Positions 50,301 to 60,773 of a stretch of 64,000 nucleotides of DNA are shown here, one piece after another. The position numbers and the translations under genes were made by a program. The stretch's first letter is position 1, and each line of letters opens with the position of its first letter. The notes under the pieces are model-generated. The model was given only the letters and a program-made list of their open reading frames with translations, was not told where the DNA came from and made no database searches. The stretch is from Apostichopus japonicus (lineage: Eukaryota > Echinodermata > Holothuroidea > Aspidochirotida > Stichopodidae): positions 15,770,984 through 15,834,983 of the forward strand of contig NC_092564.1 of the NCBI RefSeq assembly GCF_037975245.1. The letters run 5' to 3'.

Positions 50301-53300
50301 GGACTCTCTGCAGTGCCACTTTACAGGCACTAATAGCAATCTTTCTGCAGGTGGAGTTCATCCACACCCATTCAAGGGGGTGCAAGAAGTATTTCACTCT
50401 TGTAGGGGTAGCAATTAGTGGAGATATATTACTCTACAAACGTCACAAGCTTTTCCTTTTTCACAGAGGGGGCACCTTAAATTCATCTCTAAAAAATCAG
50501 TCTCACCTTGCCACTCCAATATTGGTTGCCGTTAACCAGCGGAATGAATGCAGGCTGCTTCCTGACCAGTTCCTCGCAATCATGCAACACTTGACCAGAG
50601 AAGTCACCCATCTGATACCTATTTTAAAAGAACAGGGTGTGTCATAACTTGAATATCATTTGCTCTGATAAACAATTCTCCGATACCAAACATGCAATGA
50701 CATCTTATATATATTTATATATATGTATACATATATATGCTTACAATACACAAACATGTGATAACCTGGAGTATGAATGCATAAGTTACCAATGTGAATT
50801 ACAGGGACGACTTGTTACATGTTAGTTAAACTTTCACTGAATAACAAGTGTATAGAAAATATCTCATATCTTACTGTAAATGATGCCACAGGGAAAGGTA
50901 GCTGGCTACGACTATGATAATACCTACCAAGTTTGAAATGTCAAAGGTTTGCTGTTTAATGCAATGTCATGTCTTTTAACAGGTTGTGACAAAAAAGTGA
51001 GGTAGAAAATAGACGCGATCAACAGAACAAGGTTTTCAGGACTTAAATACACCAACCATTATGCTATATTATGATCTTTTACATCTGTGAAAGCAACGAA
51101 AAAGTGTAAACTTTACAAAGTATCGAGAAAGAATTTAAGAATCTTTGTGTATTAACACAAGAGTCACTCTGCCTGCCTATCCCACAGCATGAATGAATCA
51201 TTTACTCATATCTCTTCCTGTCAACAATATTACAATAATATCATTTGTGCACCTTACAACATGGCTTACCTCTTCTCAAATATTTCTATGTTCAGATGGA
51301 TGCCCTCTCGTTTACTCTTCTCTCTTCGCTTGATCATTTCAAGCAATGTTCTGGAACGATAACAATGCCACAAATCAAACATAGGGTAGAAACCATTATG
51401 CTTTTGAAAAGATTGATCACATGTACATCCAAGGCCAAATTTGGACAGATTTTTCATTTACCACAATGACATAAATGACAAAATACAAAAACTTCTAATC
51501 ATTTGCAGAAAAATATACGGATAAGTTAGGTCTTATCATTCAATATCCCACAATGATAATGGACATGAAAAGTAGATACAAAAGATTGATACCTTACGTT
51601 CACAATGAGTTAGGATTAAGTTGCTCACATCTGTAAATTCCTTTACTCCACCTGGTTTATTTCACAAAAATGTAAGCTTTTTCATGTCAACCATGTTTTC
51701 ATTACTCACAATGATATTGTTTTATTCTAGACTGGGACTAAACCCCCTAAGAACAATATGAATTACTCACACTGCCTTCGTCAAGTCTCTTTTCAGTTTT
51801 AACATCTTTTCGTATGAGGCCTCATCGTTTTTCCTGTTCTTCCTGGTTTGCATTTTCTCTGTTCGCCTCCTGAAAGCCACATATGGGTTGTTGGTAGTCG
51901 AGCCATCTCGCTTCTCGCCTTTTACTTCCAGAATCAGAGCGTGACCCTACGTAGGAAGGCAATCAGAAAAATGGACAGTGAAATAGGAGAATTGACCAAA
52001 GTTCTGCAAACATAAAATCATATTTTTGTTTTGGCTGTAGCCTTGGGTCATTCTGAAACCATTTCCAAGTTTTCACATACAGAGTGACAACTTTTGAATT
52101 ACATAATGAAAACAAGACGTTTCTTGGCCACAGGTTAATTTAGAGAAAACTCTTACATAGGTAGAAAAATTGGTCGGAGCAATGGGCCAGAGAGAACCAA
52201 AATACCACAGTACCCAGAACAGAGCAGACTGCAGCGCAGGCTGGTTATGTTGATGAAGCCATAGAGGTCCTCTGCCCTTCGAGCAAGATTGTGGTCAGAT
52301 TTATTTGACAGGCTGTCAAATCTCTAGCAGGTCAGATTTTGGCCAGCTGGCTGGTTACTGAGAACTGCTAATTCTTCATTAAGCCATGATCATAACATAT
52401 CAATTGACAAGCTCATAGACTGAAAGCCAGTGATAATTTATCCGGTATCACATCGCAAATTGATGAGCAAAGTGGTTAAATTGCTGTACAAGTGCCAATT
52501 TTTATAGCAGTTTTGTACACAGAAACCATAGCATTTTATAGGAGACAAGAGTTCAGAGCCTTCAAAACTGATAGAAAAATTCGAACACTAAATTTTTCTC
52601 TGAAAGCACAAGTCTTCTTTGTAATAGTCAGCTAGGCAGTTCTGACAGATTTTGTTTACTTTTTTTCCTCTGAATTAACAGGTGGTTTGCAAAATTATCT
52701 GGCAGAGCTAGCCCAACATATAATATATGAAGACATTATGGGCAGGCACTTGCTTCACTTACCACTTTCAGACGTTTGTTCAACCAGTAGTCATACACGG
52801 ACAACGTCAAGTCTTTCTCTGAATTTACGGGTGGTTTGCAAGATTATCTGGCAGAGTTAGCCCAACATATCATATAAGAAGACATTATGGGTAGCACTAG
52901 CTTCACTTACCACTTTCAGACGTTTGTTCAACCAGTAGTCATACACGGACAACGTCAAGTCTTTCTCTGAATTTACAGGTGGTTTGCAAGATTATCTGGC
53001 AGAGTTAGCCCAACATATCATATAAGAAGACATTATGGGTAGCACTAGCTTCACTTACCACTTTCAGACGTTTGTTCAACCAGTAGTCATACACGGACAA
53101 TGTCAAGTATTTATCTGAATTTACAGGTGGTTTGCAAGATTATCTGGCAGAGTTAGCCCAACATATCATATAAGAAGACATTATGGGCAGGCACTTGCTT
53201 CACTTACCACTTTCAGACGTTTGTTCAACCAGTAGTCATACACGGACAACGTCAAGTCTTTCTCTGAATTTACAGGTGGTTTGCAAGATTATCTGGCAGA

Positions 53301-56300
53301 GTTAGCCCAACATATCATATATGAAGACATAATGGGCAGCACTAGCATCACTTACCACTTTCAGACGTTTGTTCAACCAGTAGTCATACACGGACAATGT
53401 CAAGTATTTATCTGAATTTACAGGTGGTTTGCAAGATTATCTGGCAGAGTTAGCCCAACATATCATATAAGAAGACATTATGGGCAGGCACTTGCTTCAC
53501 TTACCACTTTCAGACGTTTGTTCAACCAGTAGTCATACACGGACAATGTCAAGTATTTATCTGAATTTACAGGTGGTTTGTAAGATTATCTGGCACAGCT
53601 AGCACAACATATCATATATGAAGATGTAATGGGCAGCACTAGCTTCACTTACCACTTTCAGACGTTTGTTCAACCAGTAGTCATACACGGACAACGTCAA
53701 GTCATCATCTTCCTTCAAGATAGCTTTGGCTTCCTTAACACTCATTACCTGAATTGGGAAAAAGCAAAACAAAAAGTTTAATCTGAAGCAAATTTCAAAA
53801 CTCTTGTCACACAAAATACATTTCTAACTTACAAATTTACAATTCCTTTCATGCTCTCATTTTGTGATGATTCTTAATGGACCAAACACACAATTCTGTG
53901 TTTTGATTACAGTAATTGGCGAAGATAGTCTAATTGGCTGGAATGTTTACTGCTTTGTTTTGTTTGTTTGCAAGAGATTTGTTTGCTTTTGATCACAAAT
54001 TCAAACACACACCTTGATAACACTTCCGGAGATAACTAATGCATTGGTCTTAGTAAATTCTGTCAGGGAAAAGGGTTATGTTTCACATGTCGAATAGCAG
54101 TTAGTGACCTGTGAATTTACATTCCAATAGAAGTACGGAGAATCTCCAGTTGAACTAATCTGCTATGTTCATGACTGCATTTGTGTAGAACAATGCTCAT
54201 TTTACCTCTATGGTAAATCAACTTCAAATGTGTCCCTGACAAGAGGAAAACCACTTTGGTGGGGATATCATGATCAGTTCAATATCTTGCTTTACATGTA
54301 CAGTAAGGGAAACACTTTTGGCTGTAAAACTATTGCACTAGTTACAGTAACCCCTACCTGACCTTGTACTAATTATGCCTTAAAAGTGTCATAACATTTG
54401 GCAGTCTGTTAGTGCTTTCAAATCAGAGAAATTATCAAATTTTATTTTTACTTTTGAGATCAAAGTTCACTTGTTGAGTATAGAAAACATTCCAATAACT
54501 CACTAGGCAAATTTTCAAGGATAATCAAGACTATTTTGTAGTAGAGAAAGTGATGATTCAATTTAGAAAGGAAGGTTATTAGCCAGTGTATATTCATAGT
54601 GGCATAAATGTTCAAGCAAACATATCATCATTTCACCTGTTTCCAAAAGCATCCCAACCATAAGTTCAGAAATATGTACCAACTGTCAGTTTATTCATAG
54701 AAATATAAAAGTCATTCTTTATGACAGATATGTGACACGTCCATGTTTGGATCCTTCATTAAAAAAGAAGGGGGGGGAGGGGAACAATTTATGCAAAACA
54801 TACTAGCTATCATAAATAACATTCAAGCACAAGCTGTGTTCATCTCGCCGCAAGCCGATTAGCTTTATCCAAATTAGAAATTTAAATGCTCTGGTTCCAA
54901 GCAAGAACAATATTACCATACGATGCAAGTTCTACTGTACATTTTGCCTGTCAGACAACAGGGAACCCACCACACTTCAATGACACATCACAAAACATTA
55001 GCAGTAACTGTACCTTCTGCCCGCTGCCTTTTTCAAGACGATCCATCATTATTTCAAATTTGTAAGAAGTTAGATCAAATGCTTGAGCCTGTTTCTTCAC
55101 CCAATTTTCATCCTCTTCATCCATGTCATAGTCTGGAATGTCTTGTTCCATGCTGAGAGCTGTAATCAAAAGATAAAACAAATAAACATTGTTTGCTGAC
55201 AATATGACATCATCACTGTCATTTTTACATTGCAGGAATACAGTCAAAACAAATCTTTCTCCATGGGGGCACTGTCTTTATTTGTTCTTTCATGTCTCCC
55301 ACATGTGGTGTCCAAATCATGTGAAAACATCTACTAAACAAAAACTGTCAACAACTTTCAATCAACAATGCTTCTTAAAATGCTTCATAGTATCAACAAC
55401 TTATGAATGAATCTAAGAAGCTACAACTACTATCACTAATAAAAGCAAACGTTCAAACAAATACTCTGCACTCTTCTAGGAATAAGTGAAGCCTTTCTTT
55501 GCATACAATGACTTCCAGGAGTGTGACAAAGTGACCACAAAACTGTAACAAGATTGGGGGCAATGTTGCAGACTTATGTTATATTACACAACACTTGTCA
55601 CCAGAGTGCACACCATTTTTGTCTTAGAAAAATCCAATTTTGATCATGTTGATACTGACCTCACCTAAAAACGGCCAGAGACGGATCATTCAATTTTACT
55701 GACCGACCCAGCATGCACACAGGTGTTAATTACTTACGTTGCATATGGATGTACTGCTTGCCCTGCCGAATGTTGGCCTCGTACAACTCATCGTAATATG
55801 CTACACAGTGAGAGGCCTCTGGGGTGGGTATTACTAGATGATTTGCTGTACCATAAACCTGTTGTGCTGATATTGCCCTCTGCAGATGATGTTCCTAATG
55901 TGTGATCAAAAGAATTTATGATACTTAAAGGACTATGGGAGGATTCTGAGATTTACTAAAATGCTAGTCGTACCATACATAAAGCATGCATACACAAACT
56001 TACAGATTAGCAGTTGCTGAACATTACAAGATGCATTGAATTTCGATTTTTCATGCATAATCCGGCACGTACTAAGGATAGATACCGGTCTAAAAATGCA
56101 ATCTGCTACATAAACCTACACACTTTATAATCACACCAGGAAAAGAATGCAATAACAGCATAAGGATTCGTGAATGAAGCTAGTTCTACTAAGGGATCAA
56201 TATCTCCAACTGATAAGTAGGAATAAATGATGCAAATGTTTTCAGGCCTACAATTCCCCCACTTGTGAAAAATGACTATGCTCAAAAAATCTACTGGCTA

Positions 56301-57417
56301 AATCAAGTTCTCTTAGGCATTTTCCTGAATTACAATACACATTCCTTTCTGTACAGAGTTAAAGGAGCAGCACAATAATATTTGCCGATAATAAGCAGTA
56401 CTGCATGACTTTCATTAGATTTGAAAATCACTTGAAATGTGAAGAAAGGGTGGTCTTTTGGAACATTATCTTGCTGAGAAACAAAGTGAGAAATAATTTG
56501 GCGAAGTGACCCCAAATGCGGGGGGGCAATCGTTATTCAAAGCCTATGCAAGAGTCCGAGTAGGCCTTCGCTAGAGCATAAGTGTGCATGGTAAGTATAT
56601 TACCTCATTGGTGTCAGTCCAGTTTACATCCTGGGAATCACAACTACATTCGAACCATGATACTCAATTGTGCTAGTGCTAATAATAATTCTTACTAGGC
56701 CTAAGTAAAATGGGTAGCAACTGGTGTAGCTGAATGCTAGGCATTTCTATTCACTACAGTTTTTTTACGTTATCACACCAAATCATGGGAATTGGGGTTT
56801 TTGATATTAATTTTGATTGTCGTGCCTTTCAGTTATTCCAATTAACACATATAACTAAATTTCAACTACACTAACAACAAACAATAACTAACATGCACTG
56901 TACTTAACTGTAGGAGGTTACCCACTGTAGGAATACTGTGTTGTTCAAGAACAAAGTGTACGTTGCCTAACATGCACATTGTTAACCTTAGGCTAGGTCA
57001 AGATTTTTGCACTAAACTATGACCTGAGTCACGTGACAATTTAAAAATTTGGGATTTTGATACATTTTCGTATGTAAATCGTAAAAAAGGCCACAGTAAT
57101 TCGAACTATATTGGGGAAATCATCGTTCACTGTCAACTGCTTGCAATTATATGAAATATCGACTGTACTACAAGGGAAAACGTTTGACTTAATGAACAAA
57201 ATGGCCGCCTTAGTCTTGCATGTCATCCCAATTTTTCAATGAAAATTTGTCAATGTTTACACACCGATTCCTCCTCCTTTTCCATTCCAGTGGGCATCTG
57301 CGGAACGGCCCGATTACTGGAGGTAAAATCTGGCAAATCAGGCAACTCATTTGTCGTGTACACAGGCATAGGCTTCGTAGGGTCGGGAGCTCGCGCCCTA
57401 AACGACAGCTTGCTCAT
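44363..57417 (-). CDS. EPC1: Enhancer of polycomb homolog (NuA4/TIP60 acetyltransferase subunit), complete, 14 coding exons
   Basis: Exons in coding order: 57417-57265, 55894-55738, 55159-55014, 53748-53653, 51946-51771, 51350-51270, 50618-50507, 49875-49720, 49117-49034, 48744-48593, 48059-47856, 46834-46389, 45240-44922, 44438-44363. Phases all join, giving 785 aa (human EPC1 836, EPC2 807). EPC is a core scaffold subunit of the NuA4/TIP60 histone acetyltransferase complex in the nucleus. Diagnostic segments: MSKLSFRARAPD and NRAVPQMPTGMEKEEES (residues 1-51, start of the EPL1 domain); DRLEKGSGQK; NNPYVAFRRRTEKMQTRKNR (about 205-224); LLEMIKRREKSKRE; DPDGLFAFRRKKGC; RYRYCCTSLRVPRRCVG; HFRPKTP; and a C-terminal ENHEE motif matching the vertebrate RENHES end. 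It is the single ortholog of vertebrate EPC1/EPC2; which symbol applies cannot be decided. The glutamine-rich part of the vertebrate C-terminus is not seen. Intron 4 carries an array of partial exon-4 copies. Confidence 0.96.
52150..52375 (+). repeat. Dispersed repeat family B, copy 2 (EPC intron 4)
   Basis: It shares AGCAATGGGCCAGAGA (at 52178) and the downstream arrangement of short blocks with 33409-33665, in the same orientation and at considerable divergence. It lies just outside the partial-exon array. Confidence 0.55.
52670..53652 (-). repeat. Tandem array: six extra copies of the 3' half of EPC exon 4 with its 5' splice site (148-149 bp units)
   Basis: The donor-side motif CTTACCACTTTCAGACGTTTG recurs with its ACC at 52761, 52909, 53057, 53206, 53354, 53503 and 53651; the last is the real exon 4. 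Each copy repeats the final ~50 exon bases without substitutions except one C/T, plus GTAAGTGA and about 90 bp of intron. Upstream of each copy is AATTCAG, as at the real acceptor, joined to AGAAAG or ATAAAT instead of the first half of the exon. Two sub-types alternate (ACAACGTCAAGTC and ACAATGTCAAGTA). A spliced copy would be 56 nt and would hit a TGA in the phase-0 frame, so the copies look like decoy or poison exons, not protein-coding duplicates. Confidence 0.93.
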
Positions 57418-57640
57418 CTCGAAGCCTTGTGCTGGACCACGAAATATGCCAAAAATTAGCCCCGAGAGGCCAACAGAGAATATAAATCTCTGACACAGTT
57501 CTTCTTGAAAATAATGTTGGTCCTCTCATCCGGAAAGGAAGCGCATTTTCCACCGGATTTCCATAATAGTGATGAAATTTATCTTGACATCTCAAAAACT
57601 GTACGAATAAAACATGGCGGATGCTGTTACAACCATCCCT
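57418..57640 (-). promoter_or_regulatory. EPC 5'UTR/promoter region with YY1-like motif
   Basis: The sequence upstream of the EPC start codon contains AACATGGCGG at 57611-57620, which fits the YY1 consensus AANATGGCG often found near transcription starts of housekeeping genes. A second related site, AAAATGGCCGCC, lies in intron 1 near 57198. No TATA box is seen. The transcription start is not determinable from sequence. Confidence 0.35.
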
Positions 57641-58140
57641 ACATGCTTTGCGAGTTGCCACTCCTGGTGTAATGCGCATGCTCCGTTTTACCCGCTCTAA
57701 GAAATGCATATGTATGAATACATTTGGAACTGGTATAGTGCTTTTCACAAACATGATTGAACTACACACGATCGACTTGCTTTCGGTAGACACTCGTAAG
57801 CCCACAATATAATGAAGGGGCTTAATTACTGTTGGTGATCAAAAGCTGGGGTAATGTTACGACAAAAGTGAATCAGAACAAAATTTTGCGCATTTATCCA
57901 ATCGTAATATTGAACCTTGCTTCTCCACAGCAAGTTTGGCGTCACTAGCCTATTATAAGCACTGTGATTTTGATCTCAGAAATACACGAAAGGGCGCACG
58001 GTTGGGGTGGGGGAACGGAAGGTAGTCAAGTGACATTGAAGAGCGTAGGAAATAACAGTTTTTCTTACATGCTTTTCTGTTATCAAAATGAACAAAACTG
58101 TAAGCAAACTGCTTATCCACTAAAGAGCCTGTGTAGGAGA

Positions 58141-58210
58141 ATGTGTAAAAGAAAGAGGGCCTGACGTTTCGATCCTAGCAGGATCTTTTTACCTCCATGC
58201 TTTTACACAT
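58141..58210 (-). mobile_element. 70-bp nested hairpin, probable retroelement terminal structure
   Basis: ATGTGTAAAAG (58141-58151) is perfectly inverted at 58200-58210. Inside lies a second hairpin, GATCCT-AGC-AGGATC (58171-58185). On the minus strand the inner hairpin is followed by GAAACGTCAGGCCC, which resembles the stem II-GAAA side of a hammerhead ribozyme. However, the CUGAUGA box that should precede stem II is absent. It is best read as a degraded retroelement (for example Penelope-like) end. The identity is not established. Confidence 0.4.
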
Positions 58211-58274
58211 ACTTTTTTGTGTGCATAGGAACCAAAATTTGCGTCATTTCTGCGATACAATGCATGATTACTGG

Positions 58275-58289
58275 CAGTGGCGTAGCCAG
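58275..58289 (+). mobile_element. Solo hAT-type terminus CAGTGGCGTAGCCAG
   Basis: This 15-base motif is a very common terminus of non-autonomous DNA transposons in animals. No partner end was seen nearby, so only the end is called. Confidence 0.45.
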
Positions 58290-59504
58290 TTTTTTGGTGT
58301 GGAGGGTGAGGGCAAGTCAATTTTCTGTCCCCCATTTTCAGGCACATAGCAGTTGCATGATCGCCGTCATGGAGGAGGGGTTTAAATTCTTGTTTTTCGA
58401 AAAGGGCTTAGATGCAAATGGTGCTATCATTTCCATTTTTTAATCTATATTCGTGTACTTAACGTTTCCTTTTTTGGTACAAAAACTTTACCAATTGTTT
58501 GAGGAAAAAAATAATGTGCGCGCCTGCACGGTCGCAAACCATCCGGTTATATCATCACAAATTGAAAAACAATATATGTCAATACAAATATATGGCCACT
58601 CAGAGAGACACTGCAACCGGACCGTTCATTACATTCTCTTTAGTAGTCCCCCCCCCCCCCCAATCATGAAACGCAGTACTAGCAGGTATATGTAAAGAAA
58701 CCTTGTCTTTAGCGTTCATCTTTTTGTCTTAAATTAGTCTACTGGCAAACATTTCGCTGACTTGCCCATGCATGAAATAAAAATAAGTCTGATTTTCTTT
58801 TTTAATAGGGCCAAGTTGATGAGGGCTTTATGTCACATGATGCCCCCTTTTCCCGCTAAACTGTGACCTTGATTATCTACCCCGGCTGCACAAATACGGC
58901 AGAAAATAGTATTGTCAATAGTCTCGGGTCGGTTTCGGCGATAACTGCGTGGTTCCCCTAATACGGTTCGCCCCACTTTCATGCATACGGGAATCAGTAC
59001 ACTCACTCACTGCGGAAGCATGATCATACATGCATAATTTGGTGCCGGTGCCATTCACATGGTTAGCATGCCGTATCCGTATACCGGTATAGGGCTATAC
59101 ATAAATAGCCAGGGACAATTTCGTTTACGTGATATCTTCTCCACATACTAGAAAGAAATATTAGAAGTCATTTCTAGGTCATAAATGAAAATAAAAGAAA
59201 TAAATGTTCATGACACCACGGTTGGCGTACTTATAACTCAGATCTCTATATACAGTATATGGGACATCACGTACGTTCCCGCGGCTCCTCAGCCAAGACC
59301 TAAAGTGTTAACGAAAATAGAGTGTTTTATAAATTATAATAACTCAACCGATGTTCCTCCAACTTTATATTGAAAACAAAAAGCACAGGTGCATGAATGA
59401 CATTCAACACCATTAAGTCCATGTCATTTGAGGCAATAAAAGGCTTGGCGTTGGCTTTTGTGTTGGATCCGAGGAACTACCGTAATGGTGTGTACATTAG
59501 ATAT

Positions 59505-59620
59505 GTACAATCGAGTCATTTTAATTGACGAACCTCAGCTGTTTAAAGGGGCATTTCACACAACTTAACAGTGATATATATATACAACATGTACTGACAG
59601 AAGCCTATCATATCGGTCTT
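59505..59620 (+). repeat. Dispersed repeat family A, copy 2
   Basis: ACAATCGAGTCATTTTAATTG followed by GACGAACCTCAGCTGTTTAAAG and CAGTGATATA matches 30618-30730 in the same order and orientation. Confidence 0.6.
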
Positions 59621-60740
59621 CAACATGTATAGCAATATTAATTTGGTGGCTGAAGTCATCCTTTAAAGTAATGGCAAAGATGACGTCACTTCGGCTCTGT
59701 CCAGTCATAGAAGGTAGGTCTACATGGAAACTAAAATATTAGAATCTTTGTGATAAGAACATAGATATTCCCCGAGGATAATGACTATGGTATAACACAA
59801 ACCTATTCTGCAGGCCAAACGGATCGCTCACCAGTTAATGCTTTGGACGTGTATACTCTAGAACAGGGGCGACTGGAAAGGGTTCAATCGGTAAGGGGGG
59901 GGGGCAAACATCGACTGGGGCTGTGGGACATACATGTTGCTTCAAAACATTCGACCAAATGAATCCTCTGGGTATTATAACCTACCACAAATTCAAGTTT
60001 AAGACTGTTTTTCAACAAGAGGGAACAGCTCAATTCCATTTCCCCAATATAGCACACTACTTATTTTGCAAATCTCTGACCAGTAGAGCACGAGAAACTC
60101 CTTCCGATTTCGAACTTGTTTACTTGTTTACTTGTTTGAAAGATACCCTAGTCTCGACATGTCATTATCCAGGAAAATACAAAAATATTTATTAATATAG
60201 TACAAGGTTTTAATAGCTATTCCAGTTTTCAGGATATTCAGTTTTAAAAACGCTAAACTACCGGAAAGCTCCTTTAAGACTCAGTTGATGACGACGTCGC
60301 CTATACTCGGTGCAGGCCTTAATGTTAGTCCATTAGTTTATAAATCAAACCAAACGTGTCTCATAGTTTAAAGGAGACCCACCAACCCAACCATCATTAT
60401 TTTGTGATAATGTGATAAGTGTCGTGAACAACTTCCACAAACAGCTAAGAAAGCAATTGTCATATTTCGGGAGATTTCCCACATTTAATGTTCCTTCACA
60501 CTCAGGACGAAGACTTGATCAAGTCTTAATATGACATTATCGAGCATCATGTGCCGTCCTCGTTTTACATATTTTCTGCCATTCTTCACAAAGATTTCTG
60601 TCATATAAGCTAAAGATTATGGTTGGGTTTGTGTGTTTTACTATGTATAGCCTACAATAATAGTCGCATGTATTCCCAGTTAAACGCACAGCGTGTATAC
60701 GGTCTATTTAGGCGTCTCTACCTTCGACTCTCTTTGACGT

Positions 60741-60773
60741 TATAGAGTTCCTTCTCTATTAAGGAACTCTATA
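60741..60773. mobile_element. 33-bp perfect palindromic micro-MITE with 8-bp target duplication
   Basis: TATAGAGTTCCTT (60741-60753) and its exact reverse complement AAGGAACTCTATA (60761-60773) surround a 7-base loop. The hairpin is flanked immediately by the 8-bp direct repeat TTTGACGT (60733-60740 and 60774-60781). An 8-bp duplication is the hAT signature. There is essentially no interior, so this is an extremely reduced non-autonomous element. Confidence 0.8.

Noticed and set aside
52763-53560. Expansion of EPC protein by repeated in-frame exons
   Set aside because: Each copy would be 56 nt, not a multiple of three, and carries a stop in the required phase, so it cannot extend the protein.
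57614-57700. Short divergent ORF (ATGGCGGATGCTG...) upstream of EPC
   Set aside because: Only 28 codons; the ATGGCGG is better explained as a YY1-like site.
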